Shown: positions 7,178 to 14,603 of the stretch, piece by piece | Position numbering within the stretch: the stretch's first letter is position 1 | Layout: every line of letters begins with the position of its first letter | Assembly (NCBI GenBank): GCA_964550025.1 | Contig: CAZJYI010000180.1 | Coordinates: forward strand, 1 to 21,226 | DNA length: 21,226 bases | DNA from: CAZJYI01 sp964550025 | GTDB lineage: Bacteria; Verrucomicrobiota; Kiritimatiellia; UBA8416; CAYOBW01 | Direction of reading: 5' to 3' | Notes under the pieces: model-generated | Seen by the model: the letters and a program-made list of their open reading frames with translations, nothing else | What the model was told of the DNA's origin: nothing | Database searches by the model: none | Made by a program: the position numbers and the translations under genes

Positions 7178-7486
7178 GAGCTCTGACAGCGAGCGCCTAT
7201 GACCGGCAGCAAGCAGAGATCGAGTAAGTCGGTCGGTTACGTGTATCCAAGCAAGTGAGGGGTTTAAGAGTGCGATCAAGTGTGCGTTCAAGTGCATGGG
7301 ATGACCCTTCTTACACTTACGCGCCCCACTTCGTCCCCACCCTTAACCGGGTCTTAAACGATCTGCTTAACCGGTCCAGCCAAGACCAATGAGAATACAC
7401 ATGGGAACGCCTGTAAGCGATGTCCTGGCATTTGACACCTAATGCCTAACAACTGGCGGCCGAAGGCCGCCTTAGGAGGTAGAGCG
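7158..7486 (+). promoter_or_regulatory. Non-coding stretch with arrayed short motifs upstream of adhesin-like gene
   Basis: I see no gene in these 329 bases. Visible structure: CAAGTG three times (7252, 7277, 7289) and its complement-type CACTT at 7314 and 7327; GGTTTAAG (7261-7268) followed by CTTAACCGG (7342-7350), CTTAAACG (7353-7360) and CTTAACCGG (7366-7374), the last three spaced 11 and 13 bases apart, close to one helix turn; and TAGGCG/CGCCTA (7169-7174, 7194-7199) around an AGAGCTCT centre. Repeated helix-phased boxes suggest operator sites, perhaps for the regulator just upstream. I cannot fix a promoter. Confidence 0.35.
7455..7480 (+). promoter_or_regulatory. Strong hairpin joined to a consensus Shine-Dalgarno
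   Basis: GGCGGCC (7455-7461), loop GAA, GGCCGCC (7465-7471), a perfect 7-bp GC stem, then TT and AGGAGGT (7474-7480), six bases before ATG 7487. The stem does not cover the ribosome-binding site. It could stabilise the 5' end of the mRNA or end upstream transcription, though there is no U-run. Confidence 0.5.
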
Positions 7487-8668
7487 ATGAGCAAGTGGCA
7501 TGGAATCATGACGGTGGTCGCGGCCCTTCTGGTGCTGGCGGCGCCGGTCTTGGCGGTGGACATTGAGGTGCCGGCGGATATCGGCGGGGTGAGCACGAAC
7601 GCGGGTGGCCCTCGCTATGTCTACGATTTCAGCGGCGGCAATCTCGCCCTCGGTTCGACCAACATCCGTAACAGCGTTTCAGGCGCCGACACAACCTTCA
7701 CGAACATCAACGCCCTGTCATACACCAGCGGTGGCGGTACATTTAACTTCAGTGGAGTTCACGCTGGCGGTAGTCATGCCCCCAGCCTATCTATCACCAC
7801 ATGAGGCGGCCTTAACGTATCAAACGTTCTGACCTATGCAACTCATGGCACGGCAGACGCAGGGGACATCACACTTGAATCAACAGGTGGTGATATTGCC
7901 ATCGACGGCAATATCGATGCCGGGAAATTCACAGACGGGAGAATCAGAGATGGAGGGAACGTCGAACTCACCGCAGATAACGGTACTGTTACCGTCGGAG
8001 GGGTGATCGATACCCAAGGCAACGGCAGTTCGGGCACCGGAGGGGACGTCACAGTTACCGCAACTAATGTGAACATTCAAGGCGCAGGCGGTATTGCTAC
8101 CAGTGCCAACAGTGGCAACGACTACGCAGGGGCAGTCACACTTACCGCAACAGCCGGTGATGTTGACGTCGCAAGCGGTATTGATAGCTCAGGTTGGGTG
8201 GGCGAAGGCGGTGATGGTTCCTACAATGCGTCTGGCGGCAATATCGATATCGACGTCACCGGCGGCAACGTTCAGATCGGTGGCGCTTTCAACCTTAACG
8301 GTTCCGGTAACGGTAACCCCGCCGACAATGACGGTGCTCTCACCATCACTGCAAGTGGCACAATAACCCTTCTGGGCGGACTTGATCTTGACCCTATCAG
8401 GATCAATGAGGTCACACTCCATGCGGGGACCGTTGTCAATATTGAGGGCGCTCTGACAAATGTGGTCCTCGATGTGGTCGCGGACCCGGACGAGGTCGAT
8501 GGATTCCACAGCGTGATCAGCGACGTGACATATGACGCCGGCGATCCTGCCAATGCGTGCCTGAACGGCCAGAAGTACCTGACCAATGAGGGCGATGGCA
8601 CAGGCACAGGCGGCGGATACGAGCTCAGACCTTCGCGTCCGCCAGGCACGGTATTGGTGATCGAGTAG
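7487..8668 (+). pseudogene. Secreted repetitive adhesin-like (beta-helix) protein with in-frame TGA
   Basis: ATG 7487 follows a perfect AGGAGGT. Residues 1-23 are a signal peptide (MTVVAALLVLAAPVLA). Translation stops at TGA 7802-7804 after 105 residues, but the same frame stays open from there to TAG 8666-8668 and keeps the same character: glycine, threonine, asparagine and valine-rich, with repeating GGDITL, GGDIAIDG, GGNVELTADNG, GGDVTVTATN and GGNIDIDVTGGNV units. Such spaced GG-x-(I/V) repeats are typical of filamentous-haemagglutinin-like or parallel beta-helix surface proteins. The break reads SITT-stop-GGLNV, and the local pattern would suit glycine (GGA) or tryptophan (TGG) there. 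Other genes in the window end in TGA, so TGA is a normal stop here. No anchor or sorting motif is visible at the end (RPPGTVLVIE). Function beyond surface location is unknown. Confidence 0.65.
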
Positions 8669-8752
8669 TGCTGTTCGCGGCCTGCATGCGCCACCCTTCA
8701 CGCATCGGCAAGCGTTCCTGCCCACGGATGCGCCTCGCCCCCCCTGCCACAC

Positions 8753-10270
8753 CGGATCGAGGGCATATCTTTCGACACGCTTGCTGACCTGCAGCGATAT
8801 CAGCCCTCGGAGACACGGGCAGAATCTCCGAACATCACCTCGCGTGGTCAGTTTGTTCTCCTGGAACTGCCGGACAGCCGCTTCCTGGCGCTGCTGCCGA
8901 CGGCCGGGCCGGAGACGCTCTCCTTCTTCGAGGTGGATGAGGGCGAACTACAGTTGGTCTCCGCAACGTTTGGTACGGAAGCTGTTTCGGGCTCTCTGCC
9001 CATGCCGGCGTGGGCCTATGGCGCTTCTCCCTACGAAGCCACGCATCTGGCCTGGAAACAGGCGATTGAATCCGGATTTGTAGAGGCTGACTGGCGTCAC
9101 CGGAAACCCTACCCGGAGCCGTATGAATACCTTGGCTGGTGCTCCTGGGAGCATTTCAAGTGGGACATCAACGAAGAGAACTTGACCCGCTCGATCCGGC
9201 AACTGGAGGCGTACCAGGCGCCATTCCGCTGGATCATCGTGGACGATGGATATCTGCACCACAAGGACCGCCAGATCCTGAGCTGGACACCGGACAGGGC
9301 GAAGTTCCCCAACGGCTGGGCTCCCATCACCGCCATGAAGCATCCGGACCGGATCACGTGGATGGGGGTCTGGCGCAACGTCCTCGGCTACATGCGTGGC
9401 GTGTCGCCTGAGCACAAGTTCGACAGCATGCGGGAACACCTCGTGCCCCACGAATCCCCGGAAGGTCTGATGCATTTGCCGGACGGGTCACCGGAGGCAG
9501 CCAAGGCCTTCTACGATGCCATGGTGGAGGATTCGAAGGAGAGCGGCTTCGATTTCACCAAGGTCGACTTCCAGTCCCGCGCTTTCGACAACTATGCCGG
9601 CCGCCCCAATCCCGTGCGGGCGATGCGTGCCAACAACGAGGCCCTCGAGAATGCCTGTCACCGGACTGGCATCTATCTGCTCAACTGCATTGCCCAGACC
9701 GCGGTCAACTCCTTCCGGACCCGCTACAGTGCCGTCTCCCGCAATAGCGAGGATTACGTCTGGGACAATCCCGTAAGAAACCGCCGCTCTGCGTTCCAGG
9801 GCTTCGCGAACAACCTGTGGATGGGGCAAACGGTATGGGGGGACTTTGACGAGTTCCATAGCCACACCGAGGATGCACAGCTCATGGCGCTGATCCGCGC
9901 CATCTCCGGCGGCCCGGTCTACACCTCGGACGAACCTGCCCGCATTGTGCCGGACGTGCTGACCGGGTGTTGTGCGCGGGACGGCAGGCTTTTCCGGACG
10001 CTCGCGCCCCACGCTGTTGCCGGACAGCCTCTTTGCCGACCCCTTCGTCGGCGGAAAGGCCACACGCGTAGTGGCACCGCTGGCCAATGGGGTAGCGGCC
10101 ATTGGTCTCTTCAACTTCCGCGAAGACGGCGCCGCGGTCGAGACCGCTGTGTCTCCGGACGACTACCCGCATGCCGGTGAGCTTCTGCAACCGTACACCG
10201 GGCCGTGGGGGCAGCCTGAAGAGGGCCTGTTGCTCTACGACTGCGCGACGGGCGAGGTGAGTGATCTGGG
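8753..10270 (+). pseudogene. GH36/raffinose-synthase-like glycosidase, N-truncated and frameshifted
   Basis: Similar to the raffinose synthase/Sip1 branch of GH36, alpha-galactosidase-like enzymes. In one frame: SRGQFVLLELPDSRFLALLP (N-terminal beta domain), LGWCSWEHFKWD (9133-9156 region), IIVDDGY (9239), KVDFQS with the expected nucleophile Asp at 9566-9568, RNSEDYVWD with the expected acid/base Asp at 9752-9754, and AISGGPVYTSDE near 9900. The frame continues unbroken upstream to the adhesin stop at 8668 with no ATG, GTG or TTG before GTG 8933, so the true N-terminus (about 100 residues in the family) is missing. At CCCC 10007-10010 one extra base shifts the frame; reading on with three Cs restores LLPDSLFADPFVGGKA and a C-terminal beta domain to about 10270. 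There the gene runs into the oxidoreductase without its own stop being recognisable. Almost certainly non-functional, unless these are sequence errors. Confidence 0.7.
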
Positions 10271-10285
10271 CACGATTGCGGCCAT

Positions 10286-11248
10286 GTGCGTCTGGCGGGC
10301 GTCTGCGACCTCGACGTTGGCAAGGCGCGCGCGCTGGCAGCAGAGTGTGGAGATTGTCCGGTCTATGATGACCTTGACGCGGTCCTGGCGGATCCGGAGG
10401 TCGACGCCGTCGGGCTCTATACCGGTCCGAGCGGGCGCGCCGATCTAATGCGCAGAATCATCCGGGCCGGTAAGGACGTGATGACGACCAAGCCCTTCGA
10501 AACCGATGTGGCCGCAGCTGCCGATCTGCTCGCCGAAGCAGCGGTGTTGGGACGGGTGATTCATCTGAATTCGCCGAATCCAGGCATTAGCCCCGATCTT
10601 GCAGTCATCGAGCGGTGGCGTGAGCAGTTCGGCCTGGGGGTGCCCGTTGCGGCGCGTGCCGAGGTGTGGACGCATTACCGGGACAAGGCGGACGGAAGCT
10701 GGTACGACGACCCGGCGCGCTGCCCTGTTGCACCCGTATTCCGGCTTGGCATCTACATGATCAACGATCTGGTCAGGATCTTCGGAAAAGCCCGACAGGT
10801 CAGCGTCCTGCAGACCAGGATGTTCACCGGGCGCCCGACGTCAGACAACGCACAGCTCGCGATCGAGTTCGAAAGCGGAGCGCTTGCCAACGTCTATGCA
10901 AGTTTCTGCGTTCGCGATGGCGATCACTACCGGGACGGGGCGGTGATCAACTTTGAGCTCGGCACGATCTACCGCAATGTGGGTCCGCAACGTGGCGACA
11001 GCCTGTGTGAACTGAGTCTCATCGTCAACGATGGTCCATGGGAGCCCCGACGGATTGCGGCCAACGTCGAGCTGGATATGCGAAGTGGGAAGTATGATTG
11101 GAGGGGCTTCGCGGCAGCCGTGCGCAAAGAGGAAGGCGCACCGTCTTACGAAACCGAACACATTCTTGAGCCGTTGCGTATCATCAGCGCCATGGCCAAG
11201 GCGGCAGAATCAGGAAGATTTGAGTTGATCGAGAGGAGTGAGGCATGA
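10286..11248 (+). CDS. Gfo/Idh/MocA-family oxidoreductase, N-terminal strand missing
   Basis: NAD(P)-dependent sugar oxidoreductase family. From GTG 10286 the 320 residues begin in the second strand of the Rossmann fold (RLAGVCDLDVGKARALA), followed by YDDLDAVLADPEVDAVGLYT, then AGKDVMTTKPFE at residues 61-72 (the family's EKP motif with T for E), and a C-terminal beta-sheet domain (GALANVYASF, ETEHILEPLRI). The family normally starts about 30 residues earlier with a G-x-G-x-x-(G/A) nucleotide-binding loop; the frame is open upstream only to TGA 10262 and reads SGHDCGH, with no such loop. So the 5' end is lost at a junction with the GH36-like gene, and cofactor binding is doubtful. Its stop overlaps the symporter start in ATGA (11245-11248), showing operon structure. 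Substrate is likely a sugar or inositol derivative. Confidence 0.75.
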   Translation: MRLAGVCDLDVGKARALAAECGDCPVYDDLDAVLADPEVDAVGLYTGPSGRADLMRRIIRAGKDVMTTKPFETDVAAAADLLAEAAVLGRVIHLNSPNPGISPDLAVIERWREQFGLGVPVAARAEVWTHYRDKADGSWYDDPARCPVAPVFRLGIYMINDLVRIFGKARQVSVLQTRMFTGRPTSDNAQLAIEFESGALANVYASFCVRDGDHYRDGAVINFELGTIYRNVGPQRGDSLCELSLIVNDGPWEPRRIAANVELDMRSGKYDWRGFAAAVRKEEGAPSYETEHILEPLRIISAMAKAAESGRFELIERSEA

Positions 11249-13863
11249 GGCAGTTCAGAGTATATGGTTGGTTTGCTGCGGCATTTGTCCTGGCGGGGCT
11301 GTGCTCCGCCAGCGCACGAGGGGCCGTGACAGAGGTCGCTACGAATACGTACTATGAGTTGTCGACGGTTCCGGATGCCAGGTTTGAGGGCGATGCCGTG
11401 GGACGTGCATACGCGAGTGCTGGCGGCCGGCTTCTTGCCTTGGGTGGCCGTGACCGCGATGGCGTCCTGCTGTCAGAGGTGCAGGTACTCGAGAAGGGCG
11501 ACGATGGCTACACGCTGCATCGCACCGAACTCCCTGAGCCGGTAGCCTTTGCCGGGGCTGTGGGGCATGGAGGGGTCGTGTACCTGGTCGGTGGACTGAC
11601 GCCGAACGGGCCCAGCGCGCGGGTGCAGAAACTCAGGTGGGACGGCGAATCGCTTGTCGCTGAGGATCTGCCGCCGCTCCCTGAGCCGCGTATCCTACCG
11701 GGCGTGACCAAGCACCGCACGACAACCAAGGACTACCTCTACGTTCTGAGCGGCCTGAAGTCACTCGATGCAGACGCAGTATCGGTCGCCATGTTCGAGC
11801 TGCCGATCAGTGACTATGAAGCCGGTGTGTCGCAATGGCTGCGTAAGGATGACCTTCCTTTTGGCGGGCGCATCGGCGCCATTGTCGGTGATACCTACAA
11901 CGAGATCGTGGTCAGCGGCGGCTGGCGTCTCGAGGACGGCCGGCTCGTGCTCGACCCGCAGACATGGGGCTACGCGCGGATTGCCCGGGACGGCCACGCT
12001 GAGGCCGGCTGGGAACAGCGCGCCCACCAGCCGCAACCTGTGGCAATGCCCGCCTTCGCCAAGTCGGGCCAGGGCCACATGCTCGTCGCCGGTGGTGATC
12101 GTAGCTCAGCAGGGTCGCTTTCGGATCTGCTTAATGGAACCAAGCCGGCAACTCCCGTTGCCGCCGTCTGGAGCTTCCACGACCCTACCGACACCTGGCA
12201 CCAGATTGGCAAGCTGCCCGAGCCTGTAAGCGGCGGGCTTCTGGCGAAGGAGAGCGACGCCGACTTCGCGCTTGTTGCCGCGCTTGGCGGATCCGGTGGC
12301 TCTGTCGCGGCCCGGCGCCTCGCCTTCACCCGCGCGACGCGGCCGATGAAAGGGGTCGACTGGATCATTATCATCGTCTACTTCGTCGTAGTGGCGACGA
12401 TTGGTGCCTGGTTCGCGAAGAAGCAGACCTCTTCCGAGGAGTTTGCCCTGGGCAACCGCAAGACAAAGTGGTGGGCTGCCGCCATCTCGCTGTTTGCCTC
12501 GGGCGTCAGCACGATCAGCTTCATGGCTTTGCCGGCGCTGTTCGCCTGCATCGGCCTGGTCCAATTCGGTGGTGCGTTCTTTATCCTGCCCGGCGTGTTT
12601 GTGGCAGCGTTTCTCACATACCCGATTCTGAGGCGGCTCAATATCACGTCGACTTACGAGTACCTGGAAATGCGTTACGGGCTGGTCTTGAGGCTCATCG
12701 GCAGTTTCGTTGGCATGATGATTCAACTGATGGGTCGTATCGGGATCGTGGTGATGCTGCCGGCCTTGGCTATATCCGCCATGACCGGCCTGAATCCCAT
12801 GGTTGCCATTCTCCTGACCGGGGTCGTGACGACGATCTACTCGACCGCCGGCGGGTTCGAAGCGGTGATCTGGACGGACGTGACCCAGGGCTTCCTCATG
12901 ATGTTCGGCTTCATCGCGCTGGGCGTGCTCGCGTTCATGCATATCGATGGCGGGTGGCCTGCCTTTGTCGAGTACGGCACCAGCATGGACCGTTTCAATC
13001 TGTTCATCGCGAAGTTCGATCTGACCACGCACATGATCTGGTTCGCTCTCGCCAGTCAGGTTGTGATGATCATGTCGTTTGCCAGCGACCAGGCCACGGC
13101 CCAGCGTGTGCTTTCAATCCCGATGAAGGACGTGCGCAAGATGGCGTTCATGTTCGGAGGATACGCATTTGGTGTTGCCGCGGTTGTTGCATTCGTCGGG
13201 CTATCGCTGTTCGGTTTCTTTAAGTCGCAGCCCGAGTTCCTCAACCCGGTGATGAAGAACGACCAGATGGTGCCGATCTTCATTCTCAGCAAGGTGCCGT
13301 CGGGACTCGCCGGTCTCCTGTTCGCGACGATGTTTGCCGCGGCAATGTCCACCGTGTCGACCAGCGTAAACAGCTGCGCCGTGATGTTTGGCGAGGACTT
13401 CTACAAGCGCTTCTGCAAGAAGGCATCCAGCAAGGAAGAGATGCGGGTCATGCAGGTCGTCTCGGTCGTAACGGGGGTTGTTGGGACGGGCCTGGCGATG
13501 TGGTTACTCAGTCGTCCGATGCCGACGCTGTGGGAGAGTTTCCAGCGCATAATGTCGATCGTGGGCGGCGGTTTTATCGGCGTCTATGCACTGGGAATGT
13601 TCACCCGGCGCACGCATGAGCTGGGCGCAATCCTAGGGGTGATCGCGAGTTTTCTTTTTGCCTATTTCGTTCAGTACCTTCCCTTTGATATACACTACAT
13701 CGGGCTTGGGTCACTGAATGCATTTTCGTGCATATGTGTTGGGTACCTGAGCAGCCTGATCATCCCCTGGCGCCGTAAGCCGCTGCGCGCACTGACCGTC
13801 TGGGATCAGATCACGAACGAAGAAGCCGAGGCCCGCATCAGGGAGATTGAGGCAAAGGCATGA
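11245..13863 (+). CDS. Kelch beta-propeller fused to sodium:solute symporter (SSS)
   Basis: An 872-residue two-part protein. Residues 1-27 are a signal peptide (FAAAFVLAGLCSASARG). Residues about 30-360 form a kelch-like propeller with repeated (A/V)-(L/Y)-x-(L/V)-GG signatures (LLALGGRDRDG, VVYLVGGLTP, YLYVLSGLKS, EIVVSGGWR, HMLVAGGDRS, LVAALGGSGG), like the NanM sialate mutarotase fold. Residues 368-872 form the SSS transporter, beginning MKGVDWIIIIVYFVVVATIG and carrying the family regions FALGNRKTKWWAAAISLFASG, STYEYLEMRYG and TMFAAAMSTVSTSVNS. The propeller would lie outside the membrane, next to the transport path. It could capture or mutarotate the sugar before sodium-driven uptake; that is inference from NanM. 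GAGGAG precedes ATG 11245, which overlaps the oxidoreductase stop; the stop TGA overlaps the next gene's ATG. Similar kelch-SSS fusions are, to my knowledge, found in PVC bacteria. Confidence 0.87.
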   Translation: MRQFRVYGWFAAAFVLAGLCSASARGAVTEVATNTYYELSTVPDARFEGDAVGRAYASAGGRLLALGGRDRDGVLLSEVQVLEKGDDGYTLHRTELPEPVAFAGAVGHGGVVYLVGGLTPNGPSARVQKLRWDGESLVAEDLPPLPEPRILPGVTKHRTTTKDYLYVLSGLKSLDADAVSVAMFELPISDYEAGVSQWLRKDDLPFGGRIGAIVGDTYNEIVVSGGWRLEDGRLVLDPQTWGYARIARDGHAEAGWEQRAHQPQPVAMPAFAKSGQGHMLVAGGDRSSAGSLSDLLNGTKPATPVAAVWSFHDPTDTWHQIGKLPEPVSGGLLAKESDADFALVAALGGSGGSVAARRLAFTRATRPMKGVDWIIIIVYFVVVATIGAWFAKKQTSSEEFALGNRKTKWWAAAISLFASGVSTISFMALPALFACIGLVQFGGAFFILPGVFVAAFLTYPILRRLNITSTYEYLEMRYGLVLRLIGSFVGMMIQLMGRIGIVVMLPALAISAMTGLNPMVAILLTGVVTTIYSTAGGFEAVIWTDVTQGFLMMFGFIALGVLAFMHIDGGWPAFVEYGTSMDRFNLFIAKFDLTTHMIWFALASQVVMIMSFASDQATAQRVLSIPMKDVRKMAFMFGGYAFGVAAVVAFVGLSLFGFFKSQPEFLNPVMKNDQMVPIFILSKVPSGLAGLLFATMFAAAMSTVSTSVNSCAVMFGEDFYKRFCKKASSKEEMRVMQVVSVVTGVVGTGLAMWLLSRPMPTLWESFQRIMSIVGGGFIGVYALGMFTRRTHELGAILGVIASFLFAYFVQYLPFDIHYIGLGSLNAFSCICVGYLSSLIIPWRRKPLRALTVWDQITNEEAEARIREIEAKA

Positions 13864-14603
13864 CGGCAATGTTCACGCATAATCGCAAATCGATAGACCT
13901 GAACGGGACGTGGAAGTTCAACCCCGATCCCTACATGCGCTGCAAGCAGCAGGCGTGGTGGAAGGGGGAAGGGCCGGATGACGCGTTCTTCCCCTGTTTT
14001 AACATGGAGGGGCTGTGGGATATCCAGGTTCCCGGCACCTGGAAGACGCAGTTCGAAGAGCTGAAGTGGTATGACGGCGATGTCAACTATGTGAGAGACT
14101 TCGAGGTCCCGGAGATTCCCGGGGATCATGAAGCGTTCCTCTGTTTCAACGGTGTCATCTACTCCTGTAATGTCTATCTGAACGGGAAGCATGTCGGCGA
14201 CCATGACTGGGGTTACTCGCCCTTCCAGATTCGAGTGACCGAGGAACTCAAGCAGCAGAACCGCCTGTTCGTTCTCGTCAATAACGAGATGCGCGAGGAC
14301 CGCGTCCCCGGCATCCGCTGCGATTGGAACAACGACGGCGGGATCATCAATGGTGTGAAGCTGATCTTCGTGCCGCGAGTCCATATCCAGAACTTCAGGA
14401 CGTCTACGCACCTTGATAGGGATGCGGTGATCATCGAGGTCGAGGTCAGTGTCGCCGACGGCTCGCGAGGACGCTCGCCCTCCAGTGGAGAACCAGCCAA
14501 CGTCGATCGCGTCATGGAGGGCGAGCGTCACCGCGAGCCGCTTGTGGTGACGTTCGGTGACACGGGGTTGGGTCCGGATCCGCCAACAATGAGCGGTTTG
14601 TAG
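13860..14603 (+). CDS. GH2 glycosidase N-terminal fragment, truncated at palindromic element
   Basis: Residues 13-185 are the sugar-binding jelly-roll domain of glycoside hydrolase family 2 (LNGTWKFNPDP, WDIQVPGTW, YVRDFEVPE, FNGVIYSCNVYLNGKHVGDH, YSPFQIRVTEEL, NDGGIINGVKLIFV). Residues 186-200 (DRDAVIIEVEVSVAD) start the Ig-like second domain. Then the frame enters an inverted-repeat element (14459-14540) translated as GSRGRSPSS and EGERHREP, and ends at 14603 after reading the opposite strand of sulfatase 1. The Ig domain and the whole TIM-barrel catalytic domain are missing, so this fragment cannot be an active glycosidase. ATG 13860 overlaps the symporter stop (ATGA), so it was the last gene of the plus-strand operon. 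The original enzyme would have been a beta-galactosidase, beta-glucuronidase or related activity; which one cannot be told. Confidence 0.75.
   Translation: MTAMFTHNRKSIDLNGTWKFNPDPYMRCKQQAWWKGEGPDDAFFPCFNMEGLWDIQVPGTWKTQFEELKWYDGDVNYVRDFEVPEIPGDHEAFLCFNGVIYSCNVYLNGKHVGDHDWGYSPFQIRVTEELKQQNRLFVLVNNEMREDRVPGIRCDWNNDGGIINGVKLIFVPRVHIQNFRTSTHLDRDAVIIEVEVSVADGSRGRSPSSGEPANVDRVMEGERHREPLVVTFGDTGLGPDPPTMSGL
14459..14540. repeat. Palindromic repeat element, copy 1
   Basis: Left arm 14459-14484 and right arm 14515-14540 are 26-base inverted repeats with 24 of 26 matching, round a 30-base loop. The inner arm core is CGCTCGCCCTCCA / TGGAGGGCGAGCG and the outer end is CGGCTCGCG / CGCGAGCCG. The core and the outer GGCTC/GAGCC are shared with copy 2 at 18166-18239. 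The element forms the broken end of the GH2 fragment, and its right arm contains the sulfatase 1 stop codon. Confidence 0.85.

Noticed and set aside
7802..7804. Recoding of TGA as glycine, tryptophan or selenocysteine
   Set aside because: Several intact genes in the window end in TGA (for example 706, 11248, 13863), so TGA is a stop. I saw no SECIS-like hairpin that I could defend after it.
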